From: Neoceratodus forsteri
Taxonomy: Eukaryota > Chordata > Ceratodontiformes > Ceratodontidae
DNA: 64,000 bases
NCBI GenBank assembly: GCA_016271365.2
Contig: JADMNL010000023.1
Location: 608,806,001-608,870,000, forward strand
Direction: 5' to 3'
Positions 45,780-57,494 of the stretch are shown here, in pieces. The first letter of the stretch is position 1; each line of letters starts with the position of its first letter. Both the position numbers and the translations under genes were made by a program. The notes under the pieces are model-generated. The model was given only the letters and a program-made list of their open reading frames with translations, did not search any database and was not told where the DNA came from.

Positions 45780-47130
45780 TATCAAGTACCTGCTGGCCGG
45801 AGTATAGAAGGTCTATTTCAGGTACCACCATTTGATCACCTCAGTGTATCCACATTAGGTTTGGTACCAAAGAAGCAGCCAGGAGAGTATAGGGTGATTC
45901 ATCACCTGTCATACCAGAAAGGATTCAGTAACTGATTTAATTAGCGAGGAGGACAGTTAAGTGTCCTATGCAACTCTAGAGGATGTGATAACACTGATCA
46001 GAGCACAAAGAGGTGTTGGCTCACAGAAAATGACATTGAGTTGTCTTTCAGATTTCTGCCAGTTTGAGAGAAGATTGGAAGTTGCTGGGTGTTCAAGTAG
46101 AGGGTTTATATTATTGACAAGGCCATGCCCTTGATGTTCCATGGCTTGTGCTACATTTGAAATGTTTAGCATCTGGCTTCAGTGGGTTTTAAAGAGCGCA
46201 TGTGCATGGGTCAGTAGTGCATTATTTGTATGGTTTTCTGTTTATAGGTGAAGGCAAAGTAGGTGTAAAAAGAATGATCCAGGACTTTAAAGAGATGTGT
46301 CACGAGGTGGAGGTGCCATTGGCGGTGGAAAAAGCAGGAAGGGCATAGGCTGTTGTTTATAGTTTTGGGGCTGAGAGATAGATGCATGCCAAGGGCCTTT
46401 TGATTGCTGGCAGATAAGGTAGATAAATTGAGGGAGCTGCTAGGAAAAGTAACAAACCAAAGGAGGATTATGCTGCAGATGGTGCAAGAGGTACTAGGCA
46501 TTTGAACTTCACTTGCAGGGCCATTGGACTTGGGTGAGCATTTACATGTCTCCTGGCCAGGGCTACAAGTGGGGGGTGATGGCCACATCACTGGATCGAT
46601 AGCCAGGGCTGTTTGAGAGATATGCAGCTATGGGAGCAGGTTTTGAGCATATTATGGGATCACATTTTAGCATGAGGTGGTTGTATAGCACTGATTTGAG
46701 ATATACACTGATGCTTTAGGGGTTTAGGGGTAGGGACATTATTCAGGGGACAATGGTTTGCAGAGCCATGGCCACAGACATGGAGGAGAGGGGTCACTAG
46801 GATATCACTTCATTGGAGATTTTTCCCAATGGGTAGCGCAGAGGTTTGGGAAAGACTTTCCTGACAAAAGGTAACATTTTGGTGTGACAATAGGGCAGTA
46901 GTTGAGGTGTTAAACAACAGGGGCAACATTGGCCACAGTGCTACAGGTCCTACGTCAGTTGGTACTCCAGGGTTTTCAGCTGAATATGAGTTTTAGAGCC
47001 AGGCACATTGAGAGAGCACAGAACACGGTAGCTGACAGCTTCTCCATCTACAGATGGACAGGTTTTGCTCCAAAGGCAGCCACAGCAGCGACAAAGATCC
47101 CAGCAGGAATCTGGGAAATTGGCTGGAAGG
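45780..47130 (+). pseudogene. Ngaro reverse transcriptase-RNase H, copy 2, catalytic box destroyed
   Basis: LGLVPKKQPGEYRVIHHLSY at about 45,853-45,917 is a clean DIRS/Ngaro RT block. The catalytic box at 46,211-46,249 reads SVVHYLYGFLFIG: YLDD has become YLYG, so both metal-binding Asp residues are gone. RNase H text follows, with GTRHLNF near 46,491, TFWCDNRAVVEVLNN at about 46,876-46,920, and QGFQLNMSFRARHI at about 46,970-47,011. Stops and shifts are frequent. Same domain order as copy 1. Confidence 0.85.
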
Positions 47131-47995
47131 AGTGATGTTTCTTTCAGAACTCTTGGGCAGACAGCACCTTGAGAGCTTTTCAGGCCTTTTGGTTCAAACG
47201 CAACATGAAGGTAGGTAGGTTAGTTACTGAGGGCAGGTAGCCAAGTTTGTGCTAGGGAGGAGGTTGCTGATGCTACAATGGGGTTCATTTGGTGGCCATA
47301 GGTTGGGTTCGCATTATGCGGGGTAGGGAGACCCTTGTAAAGGGCAGATTATCAGACACTTGATGATGGGATGGCACAGGGTTAACAGGAAGAAGCAGGA
47401 CAAAAAGCGACCCATTTCTGAACACCTTTTGGTGAGACTGATTGGTGCCTTACCACAGGTATGTTACTCTAATTATGAGCCAGTCTTGTTTATGGCAATA
47501 TTTGCCACTATGTACAGAGGGGCATTTAGAGTTGGGAGGCATTAGGTGCAGCAGGGTCAGCACAAGGGGTTTACAATGAGATGTACAATGGGGTCAGGAG
47601 GACTATAGTGACACTGATAAAGTCAAAAGGCGAGCAGGTGGGACAAGGGACCCAAATATTTCTACATCAAAAGTAAAACAAGGTTATTTGCCCTGGGCAT
47701 GCATTATAGGAATATGGGACCATCAGGCTACAAGAGCCTGGGTTGCTGTTTGTACATCAGAATGGGTGGCAGCAAGGGGCCCATCTAGCAGGGGTATTGA
47801 AAAGGGGTTAAGATTGTTGGGGAGGACCTGGCATGGTATGCTTCCATTCATTTCAGATAGGGGCTGCATTGGAAGCAGCAAGCAGAGGGGTTCAGGAGGA
47901 AGAGATTAAGAATATGGGCAGATGGACATCCTGCTGTTGCAAAACTATGTGAGAATTTACAATGCTAATGGGTTCTGTTGTTTTTCTTTTCACAG
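47130..47995 (+). pseudogene. Ngaro tyrosine recombinase, copy 2, catalytic residues lost
   Basis: GAFRVGRH near 47,520-47,543 keeps the first catalytic Arg. Box II at about 47,846-47,866 reads HSFQIGA: the Arg of HxxR is now Gln (CAG, consistent with CpG decay of CGG). The region aligned with the nucleophile, about 47,930-47,945, reads CCCKTM where copy 1 has CYKKY, so the Tyr is Cys (TGC). This recombinase cannot be active. The frame at 47,360-47,545 covers the N-terminal part of the catalytic domain. Confidence 0.82.
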
Positions 47996-48098
47996 GAACT
48001 GGAGGAGTATGAGTAAACCTGATAGAAATGACCTGGATTAAGGAGAGGAGGGGGCGATAACATGATCATGTCTCACATGTTTTTATTTGTGTGTTTAG
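47996..48098 (+). promoter_or_regulatory. Candidate short exon plus 86-nt intron, Ngaro copy 2
   Basis: The polypyrimidine-rich acceptor TTTTTCTTTTCACAG ends at 47,995. A 17-nt block follows, then GTAAAC at 48,013, then a T-rich tract ending GTTTAG at 48,098, directly before the hydrolase block I. The layout matches copy 1, where the block is 20 nt and the intron 84 nt. Inferred only. Confidence 0.4.
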
Positions 48099-48670
48099 AC
48101 AAACACCAGTGTATGGAGTTGTGGATTGTGGGCCACTCATACATTTATTGGGCGAGAGACAAGTAGAGTGCAAGGTGGGAAGCAAGCAACTATACTACAA
48201 CCATCGAGACGTATACATCCTATGGAAAGGAATCTGGGTTATGCGATGGGCCCAATGTTTGCCATTATTGGAAGAAACCCTCAGGATCAACCCATAACTG
48301 TTCTTGATCATAGTCAGTTAGGGCGGAAATGATTGTGGTACACAGCCATGGCTGGACAGTTTTAATCATATCCAGTAAGACCTGGTATTAGTTAAGAGCT
48401 GGTGGCCAAGTCACTCTGGTGTGGTCTGAAATGGTCCCTAGGAGGGTATGTGGCAGCATAAGCCATAAAGATATTGAAGGGTCCCAGAAAAGAATAAATA
48501 GGAGGTAGAGATGTTTCCGGCTTTGGGGACTTTGCTGCACAAGGAGTTAGATGAGAAAATAGTATTTTGTATAGAACAGATGGGGTTCACTTGTCTGAGT
48601 TGGGCAATCACATTTTACAACACAGATAGGAGGGCATAGATACTTGGTACAGGGGTTTGTCAGTATAAAA
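48099..48670 (+). pseudogene. Ngaro SGNH hydrolase-like domain, copy 2
   Basis: Block I: LWIVGHSYIYWARD at about 48,121-48,163 (G-H-S nucleophile region, clearer than in copy 1). LYYNHRDVYILWKGIWVMRW follows at about 48,190-48,250. Block V: DGVHLSELGNHIL at about 48,571-48,609, keeping the catalytic Asp-x-x-His. The frame from 48,091 to 48,297 is open across block I. An insertion of the composite repeat follows at 48,671. Confidence 0.8.
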
Positions 48671-48801
48671 ATAAAACAAGCATTTGTCAATGCCGAATGT
48701 TGGCTAGCTGGCATTGGCATTAGTAGTCCAGGAGTTAAAGAGATGCATAATAGGAATGGCAATGAAGTTTTGAACTGATGCTAACCCACCCCCACGCTGC
48801 A

Positions 48802-49113
48802 GAGACTGACAGGCATTGGGGTGTCCCTTTGGGTGTTGGCAATAGTGCTCATGCCATTTCACCTCTCCTTATCCTGCAGACACCGACAAGTGTCCATGGT
48901 GTGCATTGGGGTCTTCAGACTTTACGCCACCCCATTCCATAAGGAATGCACTGAGATGAGTGTAGTATAGGACAGTGGGGTGAACTTTGGAGCCAAAGCG
49001 TCCAAGGCACATCTTGATGATTGTCACTAGCTGCAGGATGGGGGCAGGGGTGGAATGGCGTGAGCATTCGATCTGACAATCCTAAGTCACACCCCTGACA
49101 CCTGTCAGTCTCT
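48802..49113. repeat. 24-bp inverted repeat pair, ~310 bp apart
   Basis: AGAGACTGACAGGCATTGGG, then GTGT, at 48,801-48,824 is the imperfect reverse complement of ACACCCCTGACACCTGTCAG, then TCTC, at 49,089-49,112. It may be a small MITE inside the composite element or part of its structure. Confidence 0.5.
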
Positions 49114-49139
49114 ATAAGGCAGGGCAGGGCAGGGCATTA

Positions 49140-50510
49140 TGGTTGGAAACCCTAACGCCGGCATTTTCACTCAATATTTCAACATGGATTTTTGTGACCC
49201 TACCTCATGAACAGTAGCACTATCAGTTCATTAGCCAAAAGGTGATTTTTGCACAGCGACTGTGCCATTTGGCGCCACAGGTGCAAACACATTTGCACAG
49301 GATGTGAAATGACAGCTGTACTTTTCATGAGGAGGTAAAAATGGCAATGTTGAAAATCTGGAGTGAAAATATAAAAATTGGTGAGTCATGAGCGGCATTG
49401 AAACTGGGCAACGCACGCCTGTAATGAAATTATTCTGGGGATTTTTTAATCAGATTTTCAGCATAGGCATTTTGGGACCTCTGCTCATAAACAGTGGCAT
49501 TGCAATTTTGTTAATCTGTCCCAAAGTTGATTTCCCACAGTGACTGAGCCATTGCTGTCAGATGTGTGAAAACACAGTTTGGGCAGGATGTGAAAAATGA
49601 CAGCTGTACAGTTCATAAGGAGGTGTAAAAAATGTCAGTGTTGAAAATGTGGATGTAAATATAGCAAATTTGCGAAGTTACAAGGTGCGTGGAAATATGC
49701 AATGCATGCTTGAACACTGCCATTTATGGGCATTCGGCACCAAATTTTCAACATAGGCATTTTAGCTCCTCTGCTCATGTACAGTGTCACTGTTATTTCC
49801 TCAAAGTGTCCCAAGAAGTGATTTCACACAGCGACCATGCTATTCTGCGCCAGAAGTGCGAAAATACATTTTGGGCAGGTTATGTGAAATGATGGCTATA
49901 CTGTTCATCAGAGATGTGGAAAAATGGCAATGGTGAAAATCCAGAGTGAAAAATATCACAAATGCACGACGGTGCAAGCATGCGGCAATCTGCCAATGCA
50001 CACTCATAACACAGTCATTTTATGGAGTATCATCACCAAACTTTCAACATAGGCATTTCAGGATCTCTGCTCATGAACTGTGTCACTGTCATTTTCATAA
50101 TCTGGCCCAAACACTGATTTACCACAGCGATTGCAATATTGTATGGCGAATGCGGAAACACATTTCGGGCAGGATGTGGAAAATGACACCTGTACTGTTC
50201 ACAAGGAGGTGTACAAAATGACAATGCTGAAAATCCGCATTAAAATATTGCGAATGCATGAAGTTACAAGCCTGCATAGCAACTGTGCAACACATGCTCA
50301 TAAAACAGGCATTTGTTGGATTTGTTCCACAAATTTGGAACATAGGCTTTTTGAGAGGCCATCTCATGAACACTGGCACTGTCATTTCATTAAGCAACTG
50401 TGAAATCACCTTTCAAGGCCAATTAACACCATGACAGTGATAGAATTCATGAGGAGGGCCCCAAAACCCCATGTTGAAAATTTGGTGCCAAAATTCCAAT
50501 AAATGACTGA
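49140..50510. repeat. Alternating-orientation (palindromic) satellite, ~290-bp period
   Basis: A forward half-unit (TTTTCAACATAGGCATTTTG...CTCATGAACAGTGTCACTGTCATTT) starts near 49,160, 49,452, 49,742, 50,040 and 50,331. Between each pair the reverse-complement half-unit occurs (AAATGACAGCTGTACTGTTC...GTTGAAAAT), near 49,310, 49,600, 49,890, 50,185 and 50,432. The array is therefore head-to-head/tail-to-tail throughout and can form a chain of hairpins. Same family as 9,340-10,095. Confidence 0.85.
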
Positions 50511-50779
50511 GATATGCAGCAAAGCTGAAAAACCCTATTCATTCCATTATACAGCTTACGGCATTTCCTCAGTTCGTGGCTGGCTTTGAAGAGTGTAGGC
50601 GTGTTTCCGGTCCACTGAAGATCACCGCGCCGAGTCTGGAGTAAGTATGGGGGTGTGTGGGGAGGCGGGTGCACAGTGGGTGGCGCGAGGCGGGGGAGGA
50701 CCACTGAGACAGCGAGGGACTGTTTTTCTTTCAGAGACTTTTTAAGGAGGCCAACACGGGACATTTGCCACACTGGGGT

Positions 50780-51060
50780 GGGATCCCAACATGGCATCGG
50801 AAGGCTGCTTGGGGGCTGGAGCTGACGGAGGATTGGGCACCCTCGTCGGCAGACAATGGGGGTGAATTTTTGCAGGCGGGATTGGGCACCCGTCGGCACC
50901 ACAATGACGGCGGGGAGGCAAAGCCGAGGGACTGGGCACCCCCATGGCATATAAGAAATGTGGGGGCTGTTTTATGCCGATGGGGAGTGGGCTCCTCATC
51001 AGCAAATCTCTGCAGCCACAGAAAGCCAGCTGGGGGATTGGGCACTACCGAAGTTGGCGT
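50780..51060. repeat. GC-rich ~50-bp degenerate array, inverted relative of 5,880-6,671
   Basis: GGATTGGGCACC(C) recurs at about 50,831, 50,879, 50,929 and 51,036, with CCGATGGGGAGTGGGCTCC near 50,978. The reverse complement matches the array at 6,130-6,440. Confidence 0.75.
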
Positions 51061-51840
51061 TGGGTGGCGGCCGCCATGCTGCTAATGTGGCAGCATGCAG
51101 GAAAGGTCTGCTGCATCTGTCGAGCTTTGCTCCCGAGTTGCAGCGGACCTTTCTTAGATGTGCTCACCACATTAGCATGCATTGTGTGGCACAGGCATGC
51201 AGACTGATTGGGGAATGAGGGCGCACCTGCTGATGTGCCTGCATTCGCCCAACAGCAAACTGCGTCTCAAGTCTGCACTCTCCCAAGATGTTGACTTAGC
51301 GGCGCAAGCGGCAAATAACATAAAAGGAGGAGACAGTTTTCATTTTGCAGGTGTGAGTCCACATTCCAGCATAGGCTGGAAGTGGACTAGTGGAAGAAAG
51401 AGAATAGGCATTAATGGGGAGGAACCCAACTTTGGTTTACACCAAGGTAGGGGTAGGAAGGATACTCAGGGGTATGGACATCCAAGGTAAAAAGGGGTCA
51501 TGAATGGACACCTGGCTCAGGATTAAGAAGAGACCCTCTCAGGTTTACATATGGGGTGAAAGGATAAGCAGGATTTAAGGAGAAGAATCCCTCAGATTTA
51601 AATCTGTGGAAAAGGAGAATGGAATGTGATATGGTAATAGGATATGTATATATGTGATAATTTATATAAAGGAAAAGTATGATGATGCAGTTAAAATTGA
51701 TTGGAATGAAATGAATGTAAAATGTTGGGAATAAAATGCATGGTATGAACATGGAGCAAGAAAACTGTCAAGAATTAATAAAATGTGTGCGAATGAGCAA
51801 ACAACATAATTCATGAGTGGTGCCACTTCATTGGTGAGAG

Positions 51841-52770
51841 CTCTAGAACAATGGGCTGTGTATGTCAGCAACCATGCATCACCATCTGAAACTGAGATTC
51901 ATGTGTGGAAAAACATTGTAGGGGGCTATGGAATAGTGGCACTAGGCAAAAAAAAAAATGCCTGGCATGAAACTGTGACCAAAGCACAGGATAGCATTAT
52001 ATAATATTCCTTTTAAATATTGTCATGCCCAATGTCACACCATGGCAAATAGTATTACAAGTCTGGTGCATCCCCTGTCCCTAACCAACATGGTGAGAAT
52101 TTTAAGGAGAGGACACCACATTGTGGACATGTGCTGCCTCTTGTCAATATGTTGGGATGCTCATGGCATATTTTCAAACTGCCTGATGCATTTGCAATAG
52201 TGTACCTGCTTTCAGGCAAGAAAAGAAAAGACACATAAAGCAAAATTCTGATGTATGCAATATTTTCAGAGTGCATGTTGTGCCTTTGTTCCCTGAAGTT
52301 AGATCACCATTCAGGTGACGAAACTACTCTATGTGGGTGGAGGTCACGTGGCCACATCCAAAAATGGAGTCAGCCATCTGAAAATACTGCCCTGTGTGTT
52401 TTCAGGCTCATGATAGGCCAGTGGTGCCCCCCATAAACTATGACATCTTGGTTGCCTACTGGGCCAGTAAACCTCCTTCCAATTCTCCAAGCCTTACATC
52501 TCTAGAGATCTAGAAGTTTCCCTTCCTAACCAACTTTAACTGTGTCATTTCAGTTCCAGGAGTTCTTCACATGAGTGTGTAAAGAGACATAAACCCAGCT
52601 GTCAGCATTGCCACTTGAACCCATGCAGCTTGTACCAAGGGAGGTAAGGGTGGCATGTGACTTGGCCTGCAAGGGCCATAATTCTTCTGTGAATGTTTCA
52701 GTGTCTATAACAAACACCAACAATGTCCTTTGTATGCACACAAGAAGGATTGCTTCCCAAGCTATGCATG
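51841..52770. other. Unclassified sequence
   Basis: Contains an A run near 51,950. No motif-bearing frame or recognisable repeat. Confidence 0.4.
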
Positions 52771-52774
52771 GCTC

Positions 52775-53182
52775 AGCGGGCTCACAAAATAATGAGCAGA
52801 GTCATGTGATTTGATGAGCTTACACTGTACTAGGCATATCCATGTGATTTAATGGGGTCACAATACACTGAGCAGAGCCATGTAATTTAATGGGTTAACA
52901 ATGTACTAGGATGATCCATGTAATATAATGGTTTCAAAGTGTACAGTATGGGGTAGATCCATATCATTTAATGATGATCACAATGTACTAGGCAGAGCCA
53001 TGTGGTTTAACAGGGCACCACGTAATAGGCAGATCAATGTGATTTAATGGTGCTTACAATGTACTGGATAGATTCATGGGATTTAATGGGATCATAGTGT
53101 ACTGAGCAGAGTCATGTGGTTTAGCAGGGCACAATGTACTGGGCAGATCTATGTGATTTAATAAGGTCACAGTCGTGTGGTT
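52775..53182. repeat. ~40-bp minisatellite, about ten copies
   Basis: Units follow the pattern CATGTGATTTAATGGGGTCA, then CAATGTACTGGGCAGAGC, with small indels. They occur about every 38-45 bases from 52,775 to 53,182. Confidence 0.9.
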
Positions 53183-53324
53183 TGCTTATTCTTTGGTGTC
53201 ACCAAAGGTGACTCAAAATCAGACTGTTGATTTTACTTTATTTTCCCAGTGCAATCTAAGCAGAAATTGAATTCCACTGACAAAATATCATATCTGAATA
53301 AGTGATTTGGCATCCATACTTAAC

Positions 53325-54122
53325 ATCAACTGGGAGGAGGAGCAGCAGCAAGATGGCGGTGATGCTGTCCCACTCCTACAACTCAGGTTTGACCATGCTT
53401 GCTTAGCCTTAGCTGCATGTTGGTTCAATGTAGATGTCAGCCCAACTTTCAATATGATAACCGAAAAGAAGTTTAAATGCCACTAGTCAGGGAGTCCTTG
53501 AACAAGGAACCTAACTCCTTGGGTGAAATAAGGATGGTCCCCTCCCACCCGAACCCAGGGCACTCCTAGAGGAAACCAGGGCTACACTGAATTTGTGTTT
53601 AAGGACTTTTCATTTTACTGCAGTTGTGCTATTGTTGCCTGAGATGGGGGCCTCTATAAAGTTTGATGTTACCTACGTTACTAGCTTAGTGGAGCACTAT
53701 TTCTGCTTTAATTTCAGCCAAACATTTCTGAGGGCTTGGGTTTCCTTACAAGAGGAGTATTGGATAAGAGAGCTTGCAGAACACAGCCGATGGAATTTTC
53801 TGGGTGGCAAGCTTAGTATACTTATGTAGAAACTTTAGCTTGGCAGTGTACATTGGTATATGTCCTGAGCTCTGCTGCATTTTTAGCCACACAGTCAGCT
53901 TGGATACTTGAGCACACTGCTACTTTTGATTCATCAACATTGACTTTTTATGAAGAGTCTTTCCTAGAGGTACTTTTGAAGTTATCTAATAATGCAGCTT
54001 ATTCAACAAAAGAAAAAATGACTGGGGCATGTAACTCTTCATTGAGATTGAAATTGGCTGACCTATTTAGAAGTACTGCCCAAATTAATATTTTACTAAA
54101 TCCATTAAGAGGAAAAGGCTGA
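53325..54122 (+). mobile_element. Possible L1-like LINE 5' end with YY1-type site
   Basis: GGGAGGAGGAGCAGCAGC, then AAGATGGCGG at about 53,331-53,358, closely resembles the 5' start of vertebrate L1 elements, where an AAGATGGC YY1 site positions transcription. The downstream sequence is open in short frames (53,593-53,829; 53,853-54,122: EKMTGACNSSLRLKLADLFR) but I recognise no ORF1 domain. The assignment rests on the short 5' motif only. Confidence 0.35.
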
Positions 54123-54188
54123 GGCAAGAGAACTGTTACTGAATTGTTAAAATGGTTCATTTACAAGATTTATATGTTGTGGACACCT

Positions 54189-55000
54189 GGGGCCCAATTC
54201 TCAAAAAGTTGTCACAAGCTGTGAAAAAGGTGACTTGCACTGAATCCAGTGTGCCAGGGACCCTGTGCCCGATTCCATAACATCATGGGTCCCTGCACCA
54301 AAAGAACAGACTTTACAACAAAGGAAGCCATGAAACACTAGGCACACCGGTGAGACTTGCTGCACAGATCTTCTACTGCCACTCCGGTGCAAGAAAGTTA
54401 ACAATGCCAGGAGGTCCTGGGCAGAAGTGGAAAAAGGGATACCATAAGCGCGGGTGTGGCGAAGTGGTGGGTATGCTGGGTAATGATCGGGCACCTGGTG
54501 GGGTGCCCTGCCAGCGCCAGTCACACAATGGTGTATGTTGTACTATAATAATGTCACCCCACTGGGTGCCCTATCACCCCTGGCATCCCACTTGCTCCCC
54601 AACACCCCCATGGTACTCCCCTGTCCCTTCTGCCCTGAGACCTCCATACAGAGCCCCACACCACCAGTTCCCCACCTTGTGTGACAATGCACTTAAAGAG
54701 TGTAGACCACCTTGTGGCTGGTCTATGTGACCCCCTCTGCTACGGCCATGGTGGGGCTTCCAGAATCTCAATGAAGTGGTTGTTGCAACCCCACCATGGT
54801 GCAAGCCCTTGTGACCTGGCATACCCGGATGTAGGTCGGTGGTGGCACAGTGCCTGCTTAGCACAGTGGCTTCCCATTACAGTGCAAACCCTGTTTTGGA
54901 ATAGGGAATGCTGTGAAAATATGACACAAGGTACAACTTGTGTCATTGTTTTTGATGCAAGCAGCTTTTGTCAGGCTTGCAGCTTGTGGAATTGGGCCCC
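54189..55000. mobile_element. Harbinger-like MITE with GGGGCCCAATT termini
   Basis: Left GGGGCCCAATTCTCAAAAAG and right (reverse complement) GGGGCCCAATTCCACAAGC. Taking the repeat as GGGCCCAATT, the flanks CTG/CTA give a near 3-bp duplication, as expected for PIF/Harbinger. The interior is GC-rich with no transposase. It interrupts the sequence between 54,188 and 55,001. Confidence 0.65.
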
Positions 55001-57490
55001 TAAAGCACAAATATAAAAACAGTATACTCACGTATGGTTTTATGAGTGTCAAATCTGCATGTTTTTGAAGTTTCATGGCTCAACAAAACTAAATTACTTT
55101 GTTGGTTTGCCTGTATATGGAACCCAGACTACTTCTAATTTATAAATGGTCAAATTACTCTATCAGCTTTATTTAAATTGATCATTACAGGTAGTGACTG
55201 TGATAAACTCAAAAAACATTCCAGTTTAAACTGCTGGATCACTGTGAAACTGTCAATTAAAAAAAAAAAAGTATTTTATGGCAGTATAAAACTTGCATTA
55301 CTAGGAAGCTCTTTATTTGGATCATATTTTATTTAGGTATATATTCATTCTGAAGCAGGTACTGGAAGATTGCCCTTTTGATTCCCAGGTCACTTCTGCT
55401 ATCATAAATGAGGCCAAATTTAATTTGTGGTCTCTGGGATTGACTTCAGAATGCTCAGTGATTTTAATGGCATTGAAACAAGGTGGAACAGAGTCCTTTA
55501 ATCCACCTCATAATGTATTTTATCTTCTGGGTTTTTATTTGCATTTCACAGTATCTTGTATCAAACTACTGTAAGGTGGCACTCTCAACTTAAAAGACAT
55601 GCATGGTGATTTTAGTACAAAGACTGTAAGTTATATCTGGCATATCCTTAATAGTTTTAAAGGAAGTTAGTATTACTTAAGGATTTGTTTCACACGCTGC
55701 TATTAATTGAAGTGATACTTAAAGTCATGCAGGAAAATGATATGTTATAAATATAGCTACTGCAAAGGGATATTTTAGTAACCATATGGATTTTCTGGAA
55801 ACTGTCTTTAATCCTTCATAAAAGTTTATTTCAACTTATTGTATGTGGCTTTGAAACTGAAAAAATTATAGCTAGAAGCTACTAGGAGTGGTAGCCTTAA
55901 AACTGAATTTAGAAACAACTTGCAAAAGGAAAATGGCTGTGATCTAACTTAACCCTTGTTGAATCAGTTTTACTTTAATTCATTTGCTAGAAACTGCTAA
56001 CTTGGGGATTTACAGTATATTATCTAATTAATGCTTGATGTCTGTCATTATGCTGGTGCTATATACTGCTAAAATCTGCTATATACTCACCTCAACTGTA
56101 TATATATATTGTATATTTAATGTGGTTTTACATTTTGAAATTGTAATGAACTAACAGGTTGAACAATAATCTTGATGATGATGATGATGACAGTGTCAAC
56201 TGATTTGGTAATCTAACAGTAACAAAGCAGAAGAAATGTGATTTGTAGTTTAAAATTTAAAGAGGAACTTCACAAATTACTAATTGGCAAAATATTTTCA
56301 AAACCTTATGGCAGTTTATGGACTTCCTTCAAAGAATTGTAGCAGGTGAGAATTTGCCTATGGACCTCACCCTAGATATCTTGACCAGGTAGAGCTCAAC
56401 CATATGGCTCAGGAAGAGTTACTCCCTCAGGGAGCCAGGTAAGGCTTCCCAGTGAGTCGGGGAGGGGGTGGTTAATCAGAGAAGTAGAGCAAGATGCTAA
56501 AGGGTCCTGCAAGGGCCCAGTTCTCCTCCTTGCTCTCTTCTCTGCCACACTGCTATTACCTGTATCCTTAGGGGTCAGGAAGGATTTTCCCACTTTCCTG
56601 GAATTTTGCCTCCTATGGAGGATATAATTCCAACCTTAGCAACCATTACAATCACAGATTTTAAAAAGGTGGGCGCTAGAGTCGCACAAGTTGTCATACA
56701 AGGGGGTAACAGATGGAATCTGCTTCCATTCTGAATGGGTTCTCACTAAGGTCAGCATGAAGTTAGGCACAGTGGACCAAGGGCCAAGTTTGGGCAAGTC
56801 TAGGAAAAACCATATTGGGCTTGTACTGCAGGTGAAGTTTCCTGCAGACAGGGATGGGCATGTACCACCAAGAAAAGGACTCCTCACACCTTAAGGCTTG
56901 TATCTTCCAGAGGCTGTACTTTGTACCTGGACCCATCTTGAGGTTCCTTCATGTGGTAAGGGGGAGCTGCATTGACTATCATGATCCTTAGTGAACTGCA
57001 CACATCATGATGTGCACTGTATTATGTAGGTTTCAAAAACTTATGTCAGTGGCTATTTCTCCATGATGGTGGCGTATGATCTTTTGTCCAAAGAGATAGT
57101 GGAATGATGGGGCATACAAAACAATGACCTCAGAATTCCACTCATGCAATTTAATATTCACAAAGCATTTACCAGCACTGCATTTGATAAGCTGAACTGT
57201 GCTGTTTACTGTAGTGAAGGAGCTTCCCATTTAACAATGTATACTAGTTTTCAGGTGACAGTCAATGCTACAGCTGCTTTAACCCCATTAGAAACAGAAA
57301 CCAAGACTATGGGGGTAAAATGGATCATAGCACACCCAGTCTTCCCAGATGGTTCCTGGCCTAGTCTGTCTCTACAGACCCTAACTGGTCTGCAGCAACA
57401 TTTATACCCCTGCTTATTTACTGATATTCCTCTGTGTATATCCCATGCATGTTTGAAGCCTCCCTACTGTTTTCCCCACCACTTCCACTG
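55001..57490. other. Mostly unrecognised AT-rich sequence
   Basis: Contains (GAT)n at 56,173-56,190 and a GC-richer patch at 56,380-56,900 of unknown origin. The frame 55,317-55,574 shows no motif. No exon supported. Confidence 0.4.
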
Positions 57491-57494
57491 GCAG

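Larger units (their letters stand above)
48671..51317. mobile_element. Composite repetitive element, copy 2 (inverted relative of 5,873-13,066)
   Basis: The left end ATAAAACAAGCATTTGTCAA, then TGC(C)GAATGTTG, matches the reverse complement of the copy 1 right end (GTAAAACAGGCATTTGTCAA, then TGCGAATGTTG at 13,066 downward). The right part (50,400-51,300) matches copy 1 5,880-6,671 and 9,330-9,520 in reverse. It interrupts Ngaro copy 2 between hydrolase and 3' region. Possible flanking duplication GTATAAAA/ACATAAAA differs at two positions and is weak. It lacks the hAT element, the 140-bp array and the purine tract of copy 1. Confidence 0.65.
42930..51840 (+). mobile_element. Ngaro-type tyrosine-recombinase retrotransposon, copy 2, interrupted
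   Basis: Same order as copy 1: purine-rich 5' region, Gag with CCCH finger, RT-RNase H, tyrosine recombinase, SGNH hydrolase, 3' region. It is interrupted between the hydrolase and the 3' region by the inverted composite repeat at 48,671-51,317, and in the 5' region by a small MITE. The 3' region resumes at about 51,318; CAACTTTGGTTTACACCAAG at 51,427 matches CAGCTTGGGTTTACACCAAG in copy 1 at about 29,537. Key catalytic residues of both RT and recombinase are lost, so this copy is more degraded than copy 1. Outer limits are approximate. Confidence 0.82.

Noticed and set aside
53853..55574. Frames at 53,853-54,122 and 55,317-55,574 as exons of one host gene split by a MITE
   Set aside because: The frames show no known domain and no consistent splice sites. 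An L1-like 5' start just upstream offers another explanation.
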